NCBI GenBank assembly: GCA_020091685.1 | Contig: CM034595.1 | Coordinates: 42,401,351-42,465,350, forward strand | Origin: Lutjanus erythropterus | Lineage: Eukaryota; Chordata; Actinopteri; Lutjaniformes; Lutjanidae | Length of the DNA stretch: 64,000 nucleotides | Reading direction: 5' to 3' | Part shown: one piece after another, positions 11,170 to 23,069 of the stretch | How the letters are laid out: each line of letters starts with the position of its first letter | Numbering within the stretch: position 1 is the first letter of the stretch | Program-made: the position numbers and the translations under genes | Notes under the pieces: model-generated | Database searches by the model: none | The model's input: only the letters and a program-made list of their open reading frames with translations | Told to the model about the DNA's origin: nothing

Positions 11170-12310
11170 TTTTCCACCCCCCCCCTTTTTGGAATTTTTG
11201 ATGAATTGTGGCGAGGCGCTCGCTCCGTCACCAATCAATTAATGAGAGAAGAAAAAACTGCTTTTGGATGTGACTCGGGACTTGGGGGGGGGGGGGCGGT
11301 TTTTCCAACACGAAACTGTTGCTTCAGAAGTATCAACTGCACCTCCACCTCCACCTCCACCTCCACCCCCCTTCCTCGCCACAGTCAGAGCTTTCGGTGT
11401 CTTCATTACAACCATGGCCCGTTTGATCAATGACACCGCAAATGTCACAAGCAATCACCAAACATTATGCGCGGGGGACAATTACACCGCGGCTCGGTGT
11501 GACAAACTTTCCAGTCGGCGGCCGGGCGGAGAGAAGAAAAGCGATTATGTAATTGATATCTATTTAGATAGAATGAAAGTCCTGTAAACGCTCGGAGGGA
11601 AAAATGTCTCGCAGAGCAATTCCTTCTTGGGAGGCAAATTGATTTTAAATTGTTACATGGCTGGTTACATGTCCTGACATCTTGCTTTGCTCGCTCTCTC
11701 ACACACACACACTCAAACACACACACTCTCTCTTTCTGGCATTAAAAACATACACTCACACACTCATGCAGACACACACCCTCTGCTATCTGTCTTGTTC
11801 ATGATCAACGCTCCGAACAAAGACATCCTCCCTCCCTCCTCATGCCCCCCCCCTCCTCACCCATCTTCTCCCTCTCCGCCTCCACTCTGTGTGCCTGCCT
11901 GCTTGCACAACTCTCTCAAAGAACATAATCCCTCAACAAAATGGAAACACAAAGGAAACTTGAGCTCAATCCTATAAACGCGCGGACACAGCAGACAATG
12001 CCTCCTCCCACCCGTTTCCCCCTATCCCCGTCCCCCTGCCTCCCCAACAGCCATAAATGCCCCGTGGCACAGATCAGGCTTTATCAACCCTCCCTTCCTC
12101 CTCCTCCTCCTCCTCCTACATCCATCCATCCCTCCCCGATTAGTACCCCACCACCGCCACCGCCACCACCACCTCTACCCCGCCCGTCCCGCTCCTGCCG
12201 CCAGCGTCTCCCATACCTCCACACGGACCGTTCTCATGCAGCAGGAGGGCGGCGGGCCCTTTGATGATTTGGCTCCTGTTTGCGGACACATTTCTTTTTT
12301 TTTTGCTTTG
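11170..12310. repeat. Low-complexity C-rich, CT-rich and proline-codon tracts
   Basis: It contains a C run (about 11177-11186), a G13 run (11284-11296), (CCACCT)n at 11343-11368, CA-rich DNA at 11700-11780, (CTC)n near 12098-12117 and (CCACCG)-type repeats near 12150-12175. Open frames here of up to 107 codons are proline-rich artefacts of these repeats. Between the tracts (about 11400-11680) is a repeat-free block that could be regulatory. Confidence 0.6.
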
Positions 12311-12317
12311 ATTCCAG

Positions 12318-12373
12318 AGGTGTGACGAGCTGCTGCATCTGCTGCTGTGGATGTACGCAGAGGTGACGCGCAG
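12318..12373 (+). other. Exon-like 56-bp segment with strong splice signals
   Basis: A long T-rich tract and TTGATTCCAG precede it, and CGCAG|GTAGGTG follows. In one frame it reads RCDELLHLLLWMYAEVTR with codon choices typical of genes (CTG, GAG, GTG, TAC). No neighbouring exon that extends the frame was found and I recognise no protein family. It may be a lone coding exon, a non-coding exon, or a chance match inside a conserved regulatory element. Confidence 0.25.
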
Positions 12374-12439
12374 GTAGGTGTTCGTCAGAAAGTTCAAGTA
12401 AAAAGGCAGTTCGACTACTTGCAAGTTGATCCCGCAATT

Positions 12440-14640
12440 TAAATGCAGTGCGTGTGTCTTAATTTAATTTTTGTCTTTTTCTTTGGTGTTAAAGGACTCA
12501 CTGATGTGCCCGTCGCTTGTCAATCAAACCGCTATGTCCAACATCCTTTTCTTTAGATTATTTTTTTGTTGATGACGCTCAAGTGTCCGTAGGTGTTGCT
12601 CGGCCACGATAACCAACAACTCCTCCTAATTAAACATACGTAATTAAACTACGTCGTTTGTCCAGAACAACACGTATAATTGCTTTTTGATCTGATGCCT
12701 CTATATGCAGGAAGACATCTTTGTCTGTTCCATCCAAAAAACTCAAGGCTATGGCTAAGCACAAAAATTACTTAGTTCGGTTTTGGGAAAGATAGTGGGT
12801 TTTGATTTAAAATGACTACTTCCTTAAACTTGAAGTGTGTGAGATTTAAAGGGATTTATTGGCAGAATATGGCAGAAATTAAATTTAAATTCACAAGTAT
12901 GTTTTCATTTGTGTATAATCACTTGAAAATTATAATCACTGTGTTTTTGTTACTTTAGAATGAGCCTGCAGCACAGGTCTTCTTCCGTGGAGGCCGCCAT
13001 CTTGCACCGCCATATTTCTACAGCAGCCCAGGATGGACAAACAAAACACTGGCTATAGATACAGCCTTCCCGTAGGTTGCCCTACACCCCAGGAAAGGCA
13101 GAGTGAGACGAGGTGTTTGAAATCTCTAAGCTCACCATCAGACGCCGCTAAATCCTTCACACTGATCCTTTAGGGTTAGAGGAGCTTTGTCGTCATGGTT
13201 ACAATAATAAACACATGGTTAAAGCTATGGTCATGCTTTAAAGACAACTGTCAGTTGACTGTCGTTTGGAAACGGGGACTGGACAGCTGTCTGCAGTGTT
13301 CAGGTCCAATGTTTCGTTGACTCATCCATCCACACCGAATATGTTGTTTTGCTGCAAGTGCAGATGTGACTGATGTTGTCAGTTTTCTTGGAAGGACAGA
13401 TGATCCAGTTCTTCTCTTTGTGTCTCTCGCTGCTGAACGCACAATATGCAAGTTCTGCTGCTCAGTTTCTCTCTCACATTAAAAACAAAAACAAAAGACG
13501 CTGTATGATGACATCTGGTAGCACAGGATCATAGGAGTTGTTGTCTTCATTTAAAAAAAAAACCGCCAAGGCGGATGAGAATTTATCTTGACATCACTCA
13601 CTTATATATAAAGTTTTATTCACCTTATGTTTCATCACATTTGCCGGCTTTCTTCCTCCCTGTGTTTTAGTTATAGCAACTGAACAAAATATATAACATA
13701 GGGATTGGTGTTACTGTACTAGTAGATTCTGGATTATCATTTAGAAAAAGTGAAACAAAAAATGGAAAATGACCCATTTCACTTTTTTTGTTTTAATAAA
13801 ATAAAAAACAGAAAACAAAAAACAAAGCCATATTAAAACAGCCAACTTTACAGCAGAAATAAACAGCCTGGTATAAAGAAGGTGGAGGGGTGGATTTTTA
13901 CATAACTGTTAAAACTTATTTCAAGACTCAAAGTTATGTATAATTTAGGGTGTGGTCGCAGGTGGTTGCTGTCACAGGTGGCTGGATGCATCATTCAGAC
14001 AACTTCAGCTACAGCTGCGCTACACCTGTTTGCCTATTTTTGGATTAGCCGCAAGATAGCCGAGTCAGGCGCCACACCGAGATGTAAATAACTAGAGGTT
14101 CTTAGTTTGAGCTCACTGAAGTCTCCCCGACACCCTGTTAGGAGTAAAAAAGGACCAAAAGAGGAGCAAGAGATCTTTTCCTGAGCTCACAGGTGTCTCA
14201 GAGGTTTCTCCTTGACGACCATATGCAGCAAAAAGACTTTACTTTGATCACTGAGCCAATTTTAAAATTTAATCTAAGACAACTTTAAGATCAGTTCAGT
14301 GAACATTGTAAAATCTTAAGTTGGGCTCAAATTAGTCTCAGGCTGAGAGGAGACAAAGGCTGTATCTCAGGAGCCGAATTTAAGAAATATAATTTCCTCA
14401 GAAGCCTATGGGTGATATGATTTTTACATAACGTGACTTGTTTGCTTGCTATTGTATCACATTGGTCAGTGAAAAAAACCAAAACTGACAACAGACTTCA
14501 CAGCCCTGAGCTCTACAGTCACCGTGTGCCCACAGTATGAATTTACAGTGATGCATGCAGGAGGAGTGTGAACTGAAGACGCCTTGTGGCTTTGCTAATG
14601 TAGGTCAGTGTCAGTTTCCACCTCTGACTTAACTGTTGTG
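12440..14640. other. Intergenic DNA, nothing recognised
   Basis: Ordinary desert with A-rich patches (13785-13830). No exon, RNA gene or clear repeat could be supported. Confidence 0.4.
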
Positions 14641-15235
14641 CACCCGTTTGCTATCGGAGCTCACCGAAAGCACCACCTGAGTGCCAGCTGACGCCCAGCG
14701 TTCTCCTGAGAGCGACGAGAGAGGGAGCCCCCTGGAGGTGGGAGAGAGGTGGGTGAGGTCTGATCTGCTCTAATCTGGTTGTCGGTGGGAGGAGGGGATG
14801 GCGTCGGGGGGAGATGTTTGGCATCGGCGCCGGGACTCTCTGTGACTGTGTGGTGTTCGGAGAACCACTTACCGCCCCCGTGCTCTCCTCCGGTTCCAGG
14901 CTCGGGAAAGGTGAGGCAGGCTCTTTCCTCCTTTAACCCCCCACCACCACCCCTCCATCTTCCTCCCCGCCCAAACCTGCAGATTAAATCAACCCTATGC
15001 GGGACAAAGCGCGATAGCAGAGGCAAAGTAGGCCGCCTTCACTCGCTGTCACAGGAAGAGGAAGTGCCTTGGTGTGTGTTCACCTGTGTTTGGCGCCTCG
15101 CTGGGGCTGTCGCTACAACCCGTTGCACAGCTGGAGACGAGACAGTGAGCGTGTTAGATCAGAGAGCGGCAAAGCTCACGTGCTGCGTTTCCTGCTACCG
15201 CGACTGTGCCGAGTGACCATCTGAGGCCTCAGAAC
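14640..15235. other. GC-richer block, possible regulatory or promoter-like sequence
   Basis: It is more GC- and CpG-rich than its flanks, with G/A-rich and C-rich segments and few repeats. The longest frame (14779-15216) starts with TTG rather than ATG and has low-complexity proline content, so I do not call a gene. Confidence 0.3.
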
Positions 15236-15356
15236 GAAAGAGACACGGAGAAGATGGCTCTGCCTTAACTGAAATCACCAACTGCTCCGTGCAAGTGTGA
15301 TTCTGTACAGTGGTGAGCCTAAAACTGTCATTCAAATTCTGCCTTTAATACATTTG

Positions 15357-15892
15357 AAAGGACAGTTCACCTCCTGGCTTGTAGTGCTGATGATTTTTTG
15401 GTGTGAGCTGCAGAGTGTGAGATGTCTGCCTTTTCTCCAACATAATGGGACTAAATATCACTCGGGTTTTGGTGCTCAAAACACCAAAAGATGCATTTAA
15501 AAAACTCAAAATGAGTGTCTCTTTCCAAAAATCATTACTCAAGATAATCCACAGACCTTGTAGTGAGCAGTTTCATGTAGGAACTACTTTCTTTCTAGTA
15601 GAAAAAAAGTAGTTCCAGTAGATTCCTACATGAAAATGCTGACAACAAGGGTCTTTGGATTAATTTCAGTAACCCGGGTCATGATTTCCAGAAAGAGAGA
15701 CTGGTTTTCAAATTCAAATTCAAAAACTTTTCAAATGTGTTTTTTGGTGCTTTGGTGCACTTTATTGGAGTGAAGACAGACATCTCTACAGCTGATATCT
15801 ACAAAACTCTGCAACTTACACCAGAAAAATCTAAATAGCACTACAGGTCAGGAGGAAAATACATATTTTTGATTTTGTGGTGAAGTGTCCTT
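15357..15892 (+). mobile_element. Long-inverted-repeat MITE, family B, copy 1
   Basis: The left terminus is AAAGGACAGTTCACCTCC and the right terminus is GGTGAAGTGTCCTT, its reverse complement with mismatches. Subterminal blocks also mirror each other, for example GAGATGTCTGCCTT with AGACATCTCT. A central hairpin has perfect arms GGAACTACTTT (15580-15590) and AAAGTAGTTCC (15606-15616). It has no coding capacity. The second copy is at 61617-62112. This is a common teleost non-autonomous DNA element type. Confidence 0.82.
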
Positions 15893-16079
15893 GCAGCAAC
15901 ACCTCAAAGAACACAGTCAAACAGCATGAATGTGTGGAAACTTCATTCTGATTAAGAATAAAAAACAGCCAGGTAAGTTTTTGCAAATTGTGGCTCAATA
16001 ATAAACCCCAAAATCAATTTGGAAATTCAGCAAGTAAAGTAAAGAAAAACAGGTTGGGATTATTATATATGTTTCCCTA

Positions 16080-16960
16080 CGTCTAACATGCCAATGAGCA
16101 AATCCCACAAACATCAGAGATCCGGGATGGCGAGTCCTTCTCTATAAATTCTATAAATGTCTGGTCTCTTTTCATGGATTACTGTCATTTGCCATCCGCT
16201 ATTGTGAGCGCCTGCCAGGCTGGCTTGCCATTTCTGGGCCTGTGTTTCCAACCTTGATATATTTGCCAAATGAATATTTGAAGCTGTAATTAAATTTATC
16301 CCACCTCTACACCTTCTGTAAGACGGCCACCTTGCACATTTCTCACATGCCATATTTCAGCTATTTTTTGTGTGAAAAACACACACACACACACACACAC
16401 ACACAGCTTGTTGCCATTTTTTAATGATTTGGAATGAGGATATTTTTACTGGAATAAATCTGATTTCAGGACATCCATAATGGTCCTGTTTACGTATTCA
16501 GACATAAATAGACATTGTGTGGCGAGAAGAGCCTTCAGAGCTGTCACTGGCTCCATGAACAAACTTCATAAAATGTCCGTAAATATGATTAAAAAATTCA
16601 AATGTGAAATTATGGCAGAATTTAATGCATTAAGCAAAAAACATCGGGCACTGCTCCTGACAAACAACTTAGTATATCCAGACAGCCAAGAGAAGGCGCT
16701 CAGAATCAGCATAAACGTGTCCACGTGCAATAATAGAAGTCATCTCATTAACATGTCTGCTGTGGAGTTACAGTGTCTCTCACATTTGAAAGGTGAATCC
16801 GCAAAGTTTATTGTTTATTTGTCGAACAGAGGGCAGGGGCAAGCTTTTCACCGGAGCAAAGGTAATGATTTATTAATAAACTACATACAAGAGGACGCTT
16901 AAACTATTGTTCATCCTGAGACACGAGGCCTTGACGCGTGCAGGAGACAAACAGAACGTT
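16080..16960. other. Repeat-poor block with a 140-codon open frame, candidate conserved element
   Basis: Apart from a CA repeat (16379-16405) it is free of repeats. The plus-strand frame 16480-16902 starts with ATG and stays open for 140 codons, but the peptide matches no family I know and is rich in Asn, Lys and Ser. No splice or polyadenylation context supports it. It is more likely a conserved non-coding element than a gene. Confidence 0.3.
16379..16405. repeat. (CA)n microsatellite
   Basis: Pure CA dinucleotides, about 27 bases. Confidence 0.95.
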
Positions 16961-17079
16961 TGATTAATTCATGATAAGGAACAATGGAGCTTCAACTCTG
17001 TATTTTTTTTCTTTTTCTTTTTAATCTCAGAGAAAGAGAGATGAGCAAACACTTTTCTAAAAATCCTAAACACCCAGTA

Positions 17080-18560
17080 CACTTTATAATAACCAGCATT
17101 CATGAGTGGTAAATTGATAGGAATTAAACTATTTCACTGTTAACAAGCAATGAAATGACAATTAACTAATTATAATACTAATTAACAGTAATGGTTAAAT
17201 TTATGTTGCTAATTTGTGTAATATGAAATAATTAGTTTATAAATTATATATAGTATCATAGCTGATAGAGGATCATTAATGGTAAACATAATAACAATTA
17301 ACAATAAACCATAATAATTTTGTCAAGAAATGGTCTTATTTTACAGAAACATCCATTTGATTTCTTACAGGTGACACATATAATAATGTTGGTTGGTCTT
17401 AAGGTCCTCTGAACATGGTCTGAATTTGAAAAGTTAATCTTTTTTTTTTTTAGCCTCAGATTCTTGGAATTAAATGAAATGGAAACACACTAAGACTCTA
17501 CCTCCATGTTTCAGTGTTTGTCATATTTATTTTTAACTTTTGTAATTCGACATCGGTGTTAATGATCAATGATCAATGACTTTGAGTTTAAATAAAGGTT
17601 TAATTAGAAAAAAAATATTTTATATATTGTATGAAGTAGTTGTTGATGATTACCAAATGATTTGTAAACTTTTAAGAAATCATTCCCCAGTGAGGTGCAC
17701 CAGATATTTATAACACTTCGTTAATGATTCATAATTGGCATGTGGCTGTCTGTAAAGTTCAAACTGATGATTATAATACGTTACGTTTTGTTATTACAGG
17801 GCTTTGTTAAATATTCTGATTCTGATTGGTCAATCTGAGGTCTGTTATTTATGTATAACAGACCGTTGCTATGAAGAACAGATTGTTGCTAAAGACGCAC
17901 GTCTGGAGGAGCAATAAAATAATTTTTAAATTCATAAAATCATTTTAAAATTAATATTTTGTGTAAAAAAATGTTTTTAGTTAGTAACCATGTAATAAGC
18001 GGGATGTCCTCTATGTTACGTTACGTTATAAGCACTTATGTAACTAACGTACTCATTTTAACCCAAACCATGAGCTTTCATAAACACAGCCAAGTAGTGT
18101 TGTTGTTATCAAGTAGTTTTTGTCTTCATTCTGAAAATCTGCCCGAATGTTATATATTTATTACTAACTTAATTATTTATAATAATAATTAATGGTAATG
18201 CTATAATTTATGTGGATAGTTCGTGTGATATTTTGTTATTAATCATATGTTATATCATATCTGATAAGAGACGATCGCAATTAATAAAGTTACATTGCAC
18301 TATATTATGTTGCTTTCAAGAACTTATGTAACTAATGTACTTAATGTACATGACTTTTTGTAAACTTAACCAAGTAGTAGTTTGGTTGGTTGATTTAGTT
18401 TTTATGTTTTATGTTTATTTTCAAAGTCTACCTGAACATTGCATAATTATGGCATTATAACACTTTGTAGATGGTTAATAAGTTGTTTATACAGCATATA
18501 TAAACAGTATTTGATGTTTGTTAACAATAAAATAACTGAACTTAACTGAAGTTTAATAAA
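17080..18560. repeat. Very AT-rich interspersed repeat with internal duplication
   Basis: TAATTA, TTAATAA and ATTAATGGTAA phrases recur throughout. A segment beginning TTACGTTACGTTATAAGCAC (18015) is repeated in diverged form at about 18286-18440: both contain ACTTATGTAACTAA, ATGAGC/ATGACT, AACCAAGTAGT-type and TCAAAGTCTACC/TGAAAATCTGCC phrases in the same order. It resembles the TTAATAAACTGTTTATAA repeats common in fish genomes. No coding sequence. Confidence 0.55.
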
Positions 18561-18769
18561 CTATAAGTTTTCCATTTATCAATGACTGTCATTATATTTT
18601 GTCTTTCTTCATTTTTTCAGAGTAAATTTAAGTTTATGTCTCAGTTTGGAGTGAAACTCTCCACACACCCACAGCTGTCTTGTCCGTCCTCTTCCTCTCC
18701 ATCAGAGGATCTGATGACTGGCGTGTCCCACCGTCGCCGTCCCTCTGAATCCTGTTAGTTACACTTTAA

Positions 18770-19345
18770 AGGAGCCCACTCCTCGTAATTAAAACCTCCA
18801 AGCCTCCCAATAATTACCACTGGTTCCCCTGCACTTTGGAATTGCACTTGTGGTGACATAATTCATTAGTGTTTGTCCAAAGAAATGATTTAGAGTCTTT
18901 AAAGTGCTCCTCCATGCAGAATAGCTATTAAAGCAGCCATATGCACATATGCTTGGAGCGTTAAACGGTTTGTTGAAGTCAGTCGGGGTACAAGCGATGA
19001 TAAACATAAATTATGACTAATACACTGCACCAGTGGCTTTTTCGAAAATAAAAAATTACTGACACAGGGAAACCACTTTGGATTCGCCCGTCGCGGCGCC
19101 GTGGCCCCCCTCATCTGTGTGTGCTGAAGCGAGGATGTAGGAAGCACAACACAAATGGCTCGGGCATCACCTTGAATATTCAGATGGGTAAGCTAATCGT
19201 TTATGCCTGGATACACCATTGTGATTACCTGGCTCCTTTGGCATCACTTCTGAGCTCTCTCAAGGCGATGCAGAGTGCCTTTTGTTTTCATTTGGTTCCA
19301 TTAAAAAGTTTCGACCACACAATGAGACTCGTGCCATAAATGTAC
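18770..19345. promoter_or_regulatory. Candidate conserved non-coding element with homeodomain cores
   Basis: A repeat-free block of balanced composition with CTCGTAATTAAAAC, CAATAATTACCAC, AAATTATGACTAAT and TTAAACGG motifs at short spacing. Short open frames on both strands are not conserved-looking proteins. Its contrast with the AT-rich repeat to its left suggests constraint. Function as an enhancer is inference. Confidence 0.32.
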
Positions 19346-19349
19346 ACTA

Positions 19350-21020
19350 ATAAATGTTATTTCTTCTGCTTTAACAACCTGTGATTACTGTGCAAAGTGC
19401 AAACCAGGCTCCACTTTTTTTCTGACAAACACCCTCAGTGAGGAGTGTGTCTCGAATGACAAAAGAGGAAGATGATTTTACCACCTAACAGCTGGTGCAA
19501 ATGAGCAATTCCAGTGACTTTTACACCAACGCTGTCACTTTGTGCATGTTACTATGTGTACATGGCTCTTTGACTAACACAGAAAAACAAAAAATATCTT
19601 GTTCAAACATCTTCATATTATGATTTTGTTCATTTTTAAAGATTTATATTGACGTAGTCGGCACTTGTCAGTTGGCAAGTTGAGAACGTACACTAGTGTC
19701 TGACGGATACTAGATTTTTGGAGAGTGAAAAAAATTCCTGTATATCATATACAGAATATAGAATATATACATAAACATATTTTTGCCATGATCCAACAAA
19801 AGTGTTGAACTCTTGTGACAAAGATATTTTACAGTTAACAATAAACTTTACTGTCCAAATTGATATCAACAGTAAAGTTGATGTTTTTAATCAATCTAAG
19901 TAACAAAATACTAAGACAGCAAAATATATGCATATATGTTAAACCTAAATTAAGAAAAAAAGGACCACATATAGACTGAATGCTGCCTGTAAAGCTCACA
20001 AATACAAACAATCCTAAATATGTTCTGTATGTTTTCATATCAGACAACATGTAAACTGTAAAACTGTAAATGCTTAAATTGATTAATGCAATAAGTTGTG
20101 AAAACTTAAACTTGTGAAAGTTCTACTAACTTAAAAATGTTGAGTGCCAATAGAATTTTCTTTCTTTTGTGTTTAATAAACTCAGAACTTTTGATGAATA
20201 TAAACTTTATTGAACATGAAATAACATTTCTTTTTTATTATTGTTTAATTATAATTATTGAGTTCAGTTAACATATTGTAATGAGAGGGGAGAATGAATT
20301 TTTTTTGTTGCCTTTTGTTGCATTTACTAAAAAATTGGCTTAATCAATCATTTTAATTTAACTGTAAACTGTACATGTAACAGTAGCTCCAAATATTTAA
20401 GCGTTGATAACCTCCAACCTTTGAACTCGAAAAAATTGTGGCAACTGACGCCTTTTTTTTTAGTCCTGCTAATTTGTTCGGGTTTACAGATTATATGCTG
20501 ATACAATAAAGACCGATGTAGCTGTAATAGGTCGATATCAGGCAGATAATATCTGTCGACTGATACATCGCTCGGGCTCTAATATACACTAAAAAAATAA
20601 AAAACAAAACAGCAGCAAAAACACATTAAAGTAAAATAACAGGCTCATACAAGCTCTTGATGAGGGCTCAAATAATTAGCCAATCAGAATGAATCAGCAG
20701 TTAATGTGCTAATCAAATAATTGTCATTTCCAGACAAAAATGTGAAATATTCTTGGGCTCCAGCTTCTCAGAAGAAAAGAATCTGATCATGAAAATAATC
20801 CCTTAATGCTGACGGACTGCATGTTGATCTCTATTTTTCTTCCTGTTGAGCAAACTGCTGCTGAACGTGTTTTTCATTGTTATTAATGTTGACCCGTCCT
20901 GCTGTCCCGGCACTCTCACCTGCTCTGTGGAAGCCCGCGGTCCACGGCGAACACACGGCCTGATGTATTACCATACACCCTGCATTCATCACTTTGTTTC
21001 CCCTTTGTGTTTCTCCCTTT
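19350..21020. other. Intergenic DNA with remnants of a TATCGGCCGATA-type element
   Basis: Fragments at about 19685-19745 (GTGTCTGACGGATACTAGAT) and 20490-20590 (GGTCGATATCAGGCAGATAA, ATACATCGCTCGGGCTCTAA) look like the left and right ends of one decayed element family seen in fishes. The 0.75 kb between them is AT-rich and unclassified. No gene seen. Confidence 0.42.
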
Positions 21021-22279
21021 TTTTAAGGGAACTGCAGGAATTATTAGCGGCTTAGCACCGAGAGGCCCCTAAGTAGCTCTCGGGGTGTAAGCCTCTCTCC
21101 CAAGTCAAGGCCAACAGCACTCTGAGCCCCCGGCCCCATTCAGTGATAATGTACATGTCAGCAGGGACATGCAATGATCCCTCACTTCTCCATGCTAAAT
21201 GATCATTTTCTTTCTTACACTCTGCCTTTCATTCAAGTAAATCCACTCCCTGAAAAAAAAAAAAAAAAAAACTCCCAGAAAATATTAACACGCTGTCGAA
21301 CAATAGTCCTCAGAAATCATGAATCAGCAGATGATTCCCAATTCCATGCACACAACAGGGGATTGTATTGAGGCTACGTGTGTGTGTGTGTGTATGTTTG
21401 TGTGTGTGTGCGTGTGTGTTAGGGTGGGTGGAGGGGAGCCTCTGTTAGCACCGTCGCTCCCATCCAACAAAATTCCAAACCCCCGGCATCAGTACAGAGC
21501 TTATGATCTGTGGGAAAGCTGAGGCGAGTTGCGGAGCGGTGGAGCACCTCGCCCGAGTCTCCAGACGGCCTGATTTGGGAACGCCGTGAAATCCGTGGCA
21601 CCTCTCCTGGCTTCCTGGCTGAACGGCTGCCATATCTTGTGATGGACTGAGGCAGGAGAGAGCGAAGCAGCCAGGGATGAATACGGCTTAATCTTTACCC
21701 AGGCCACATGTGTGTGCATGATAACATGGTTGCTTTCTTCCTGTGCAGGGTTATTCTCCGCCAGCTGCCAGGTTAGCTGCCTCGCACAGCCGTGTTTCGT
21801 TGCGATATTTGCCCGCTGTAAAAAGAACTATTGCACCTAAGGTGGGGGCTAATGCATGTTTTTGGAATTGGCGGTAATTCCTGACACATTTCGAGAGACA
21901 GATAGGGTGTCTTATAGCAAATGACAATATATGTAAAGACACCTAGCTTTTCCCCCCCTTTTAGTTCCTAATATTTTATTTGTGAGGAGCCTCCTTACGC
22001 TGAGGATCGAGGTTATTTTTATAATTAAATGGCTGCGTTGTGATCAAAAGCAGCTAGACATGCAGCAAAATACCAAAACACACATTTAAAGTCTGGTCGT
22101 GGGTCTTCAGACGTGAGGAAAATGCTATTTTTTGCAGAATAGCATCACACCTATGCAGAATAAATATAGATCCAAATGTGTCTGCGCTTAATAGTCGCTA
22201 ATTTTTACCAATTTTGACAGCAACAAAGACATTACAGCAGCTTTATCCCCCATTCTTTACCATTCAAATGTATGAATAT

Positions 22280-22312
<33 letters not shown>

Positions 22313-22770
22313 ACGTGCAGGTGCTCTTTCCTCCATACATTTTTCCATCATCCACATAGGCTTTAATGCAATCACTCCAGCCAGCTTGGTGTAAATTTCC
22401 CTCCTTTCTCTCCTTCTCACATAAACTTTCTCCCCCTCCGCTCATCTGCCCGGCTACACAAAGCCCATTTATTATGATTGCATTACCATAAATGATTTTA
22501 TAACATCTGCTTGTCAATAATTATCGTACAAACTCCCGTGCCCTCTGACCCGTGCTCTGAATGAACCCCAGGTGTAAGGCACTGTCGGGCTAATGAGTAG
22601 CGCCACGCTAGCACATTGTCCCCACGTCACTGCACACAGCCACCCAGCCACTTCAATTAGAGGCTGGCACACGCCTTAATATTAGCCTAAAATTGAGGAA
22701 TCATGTGCTAATTGAAAACATTGCATTCAAGAAGAGACGGGCTGTAAGCAAATGGTGGAGGTATCTGATC
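21020..22770. promoter_or_regulatory. Candidate conserved non-coding blocks split by microsatellites
   Basis: Three repeat-poor blocks (about 21020-21210, 21440-21960, 22320-22770) are separated by an 18-base A run (21253-21270) and TG repeats (21379-21419, 22281-22310). The blocks carry GCTAATTG, TCAATTAGAGG, GCTAATGAG and CATTAGC-like homeodomain cores and few stretches of low complexity. No exon signals with homology were found. Confidence 0.3.
22281..22310. repeat. (GT)n microsatellite
   Basis: Pure GT dinucleotides, 30 bases. Confidence 0.95.
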
Positions 22771-23069
22771 TAATATCCTGAAGGATGCACAAACGGTTGA
22801 GAATATGGAGCGAGGATGTTGCAGAGTTTTGATGCTTCCCTTCACCCATTTATTATTTATAAGTACAGACAATTAGAAATAAATGGCTTGGAACACACTA
22901 TAATGTTGTTGTAAGCAGACATAAGGGCAGTTTTTATTGATGTATTTGTCAAAAAACTGTAACATAATGAATGACTGATAATATAAAACATAGTTATAAT
23001 CATTTAAAATGCTATGAAATATTTATTTGTTCTATTTATTAATTAAGTAGTTGTTAATTATTTATATGC

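Noticed and set aside
11206-12264. Several proline-rich frames of about 75-107 codons
   Set aside because: They are translations of CCT, CCA and CTC simple repeats, open in more than one frame.
14779-15216. 145-codon plus-strand frame in a GC-rich block
   Set aside because: It begins with TTG, is proline- and cysteine-rich in patches and has no recognisable domain or splice context.
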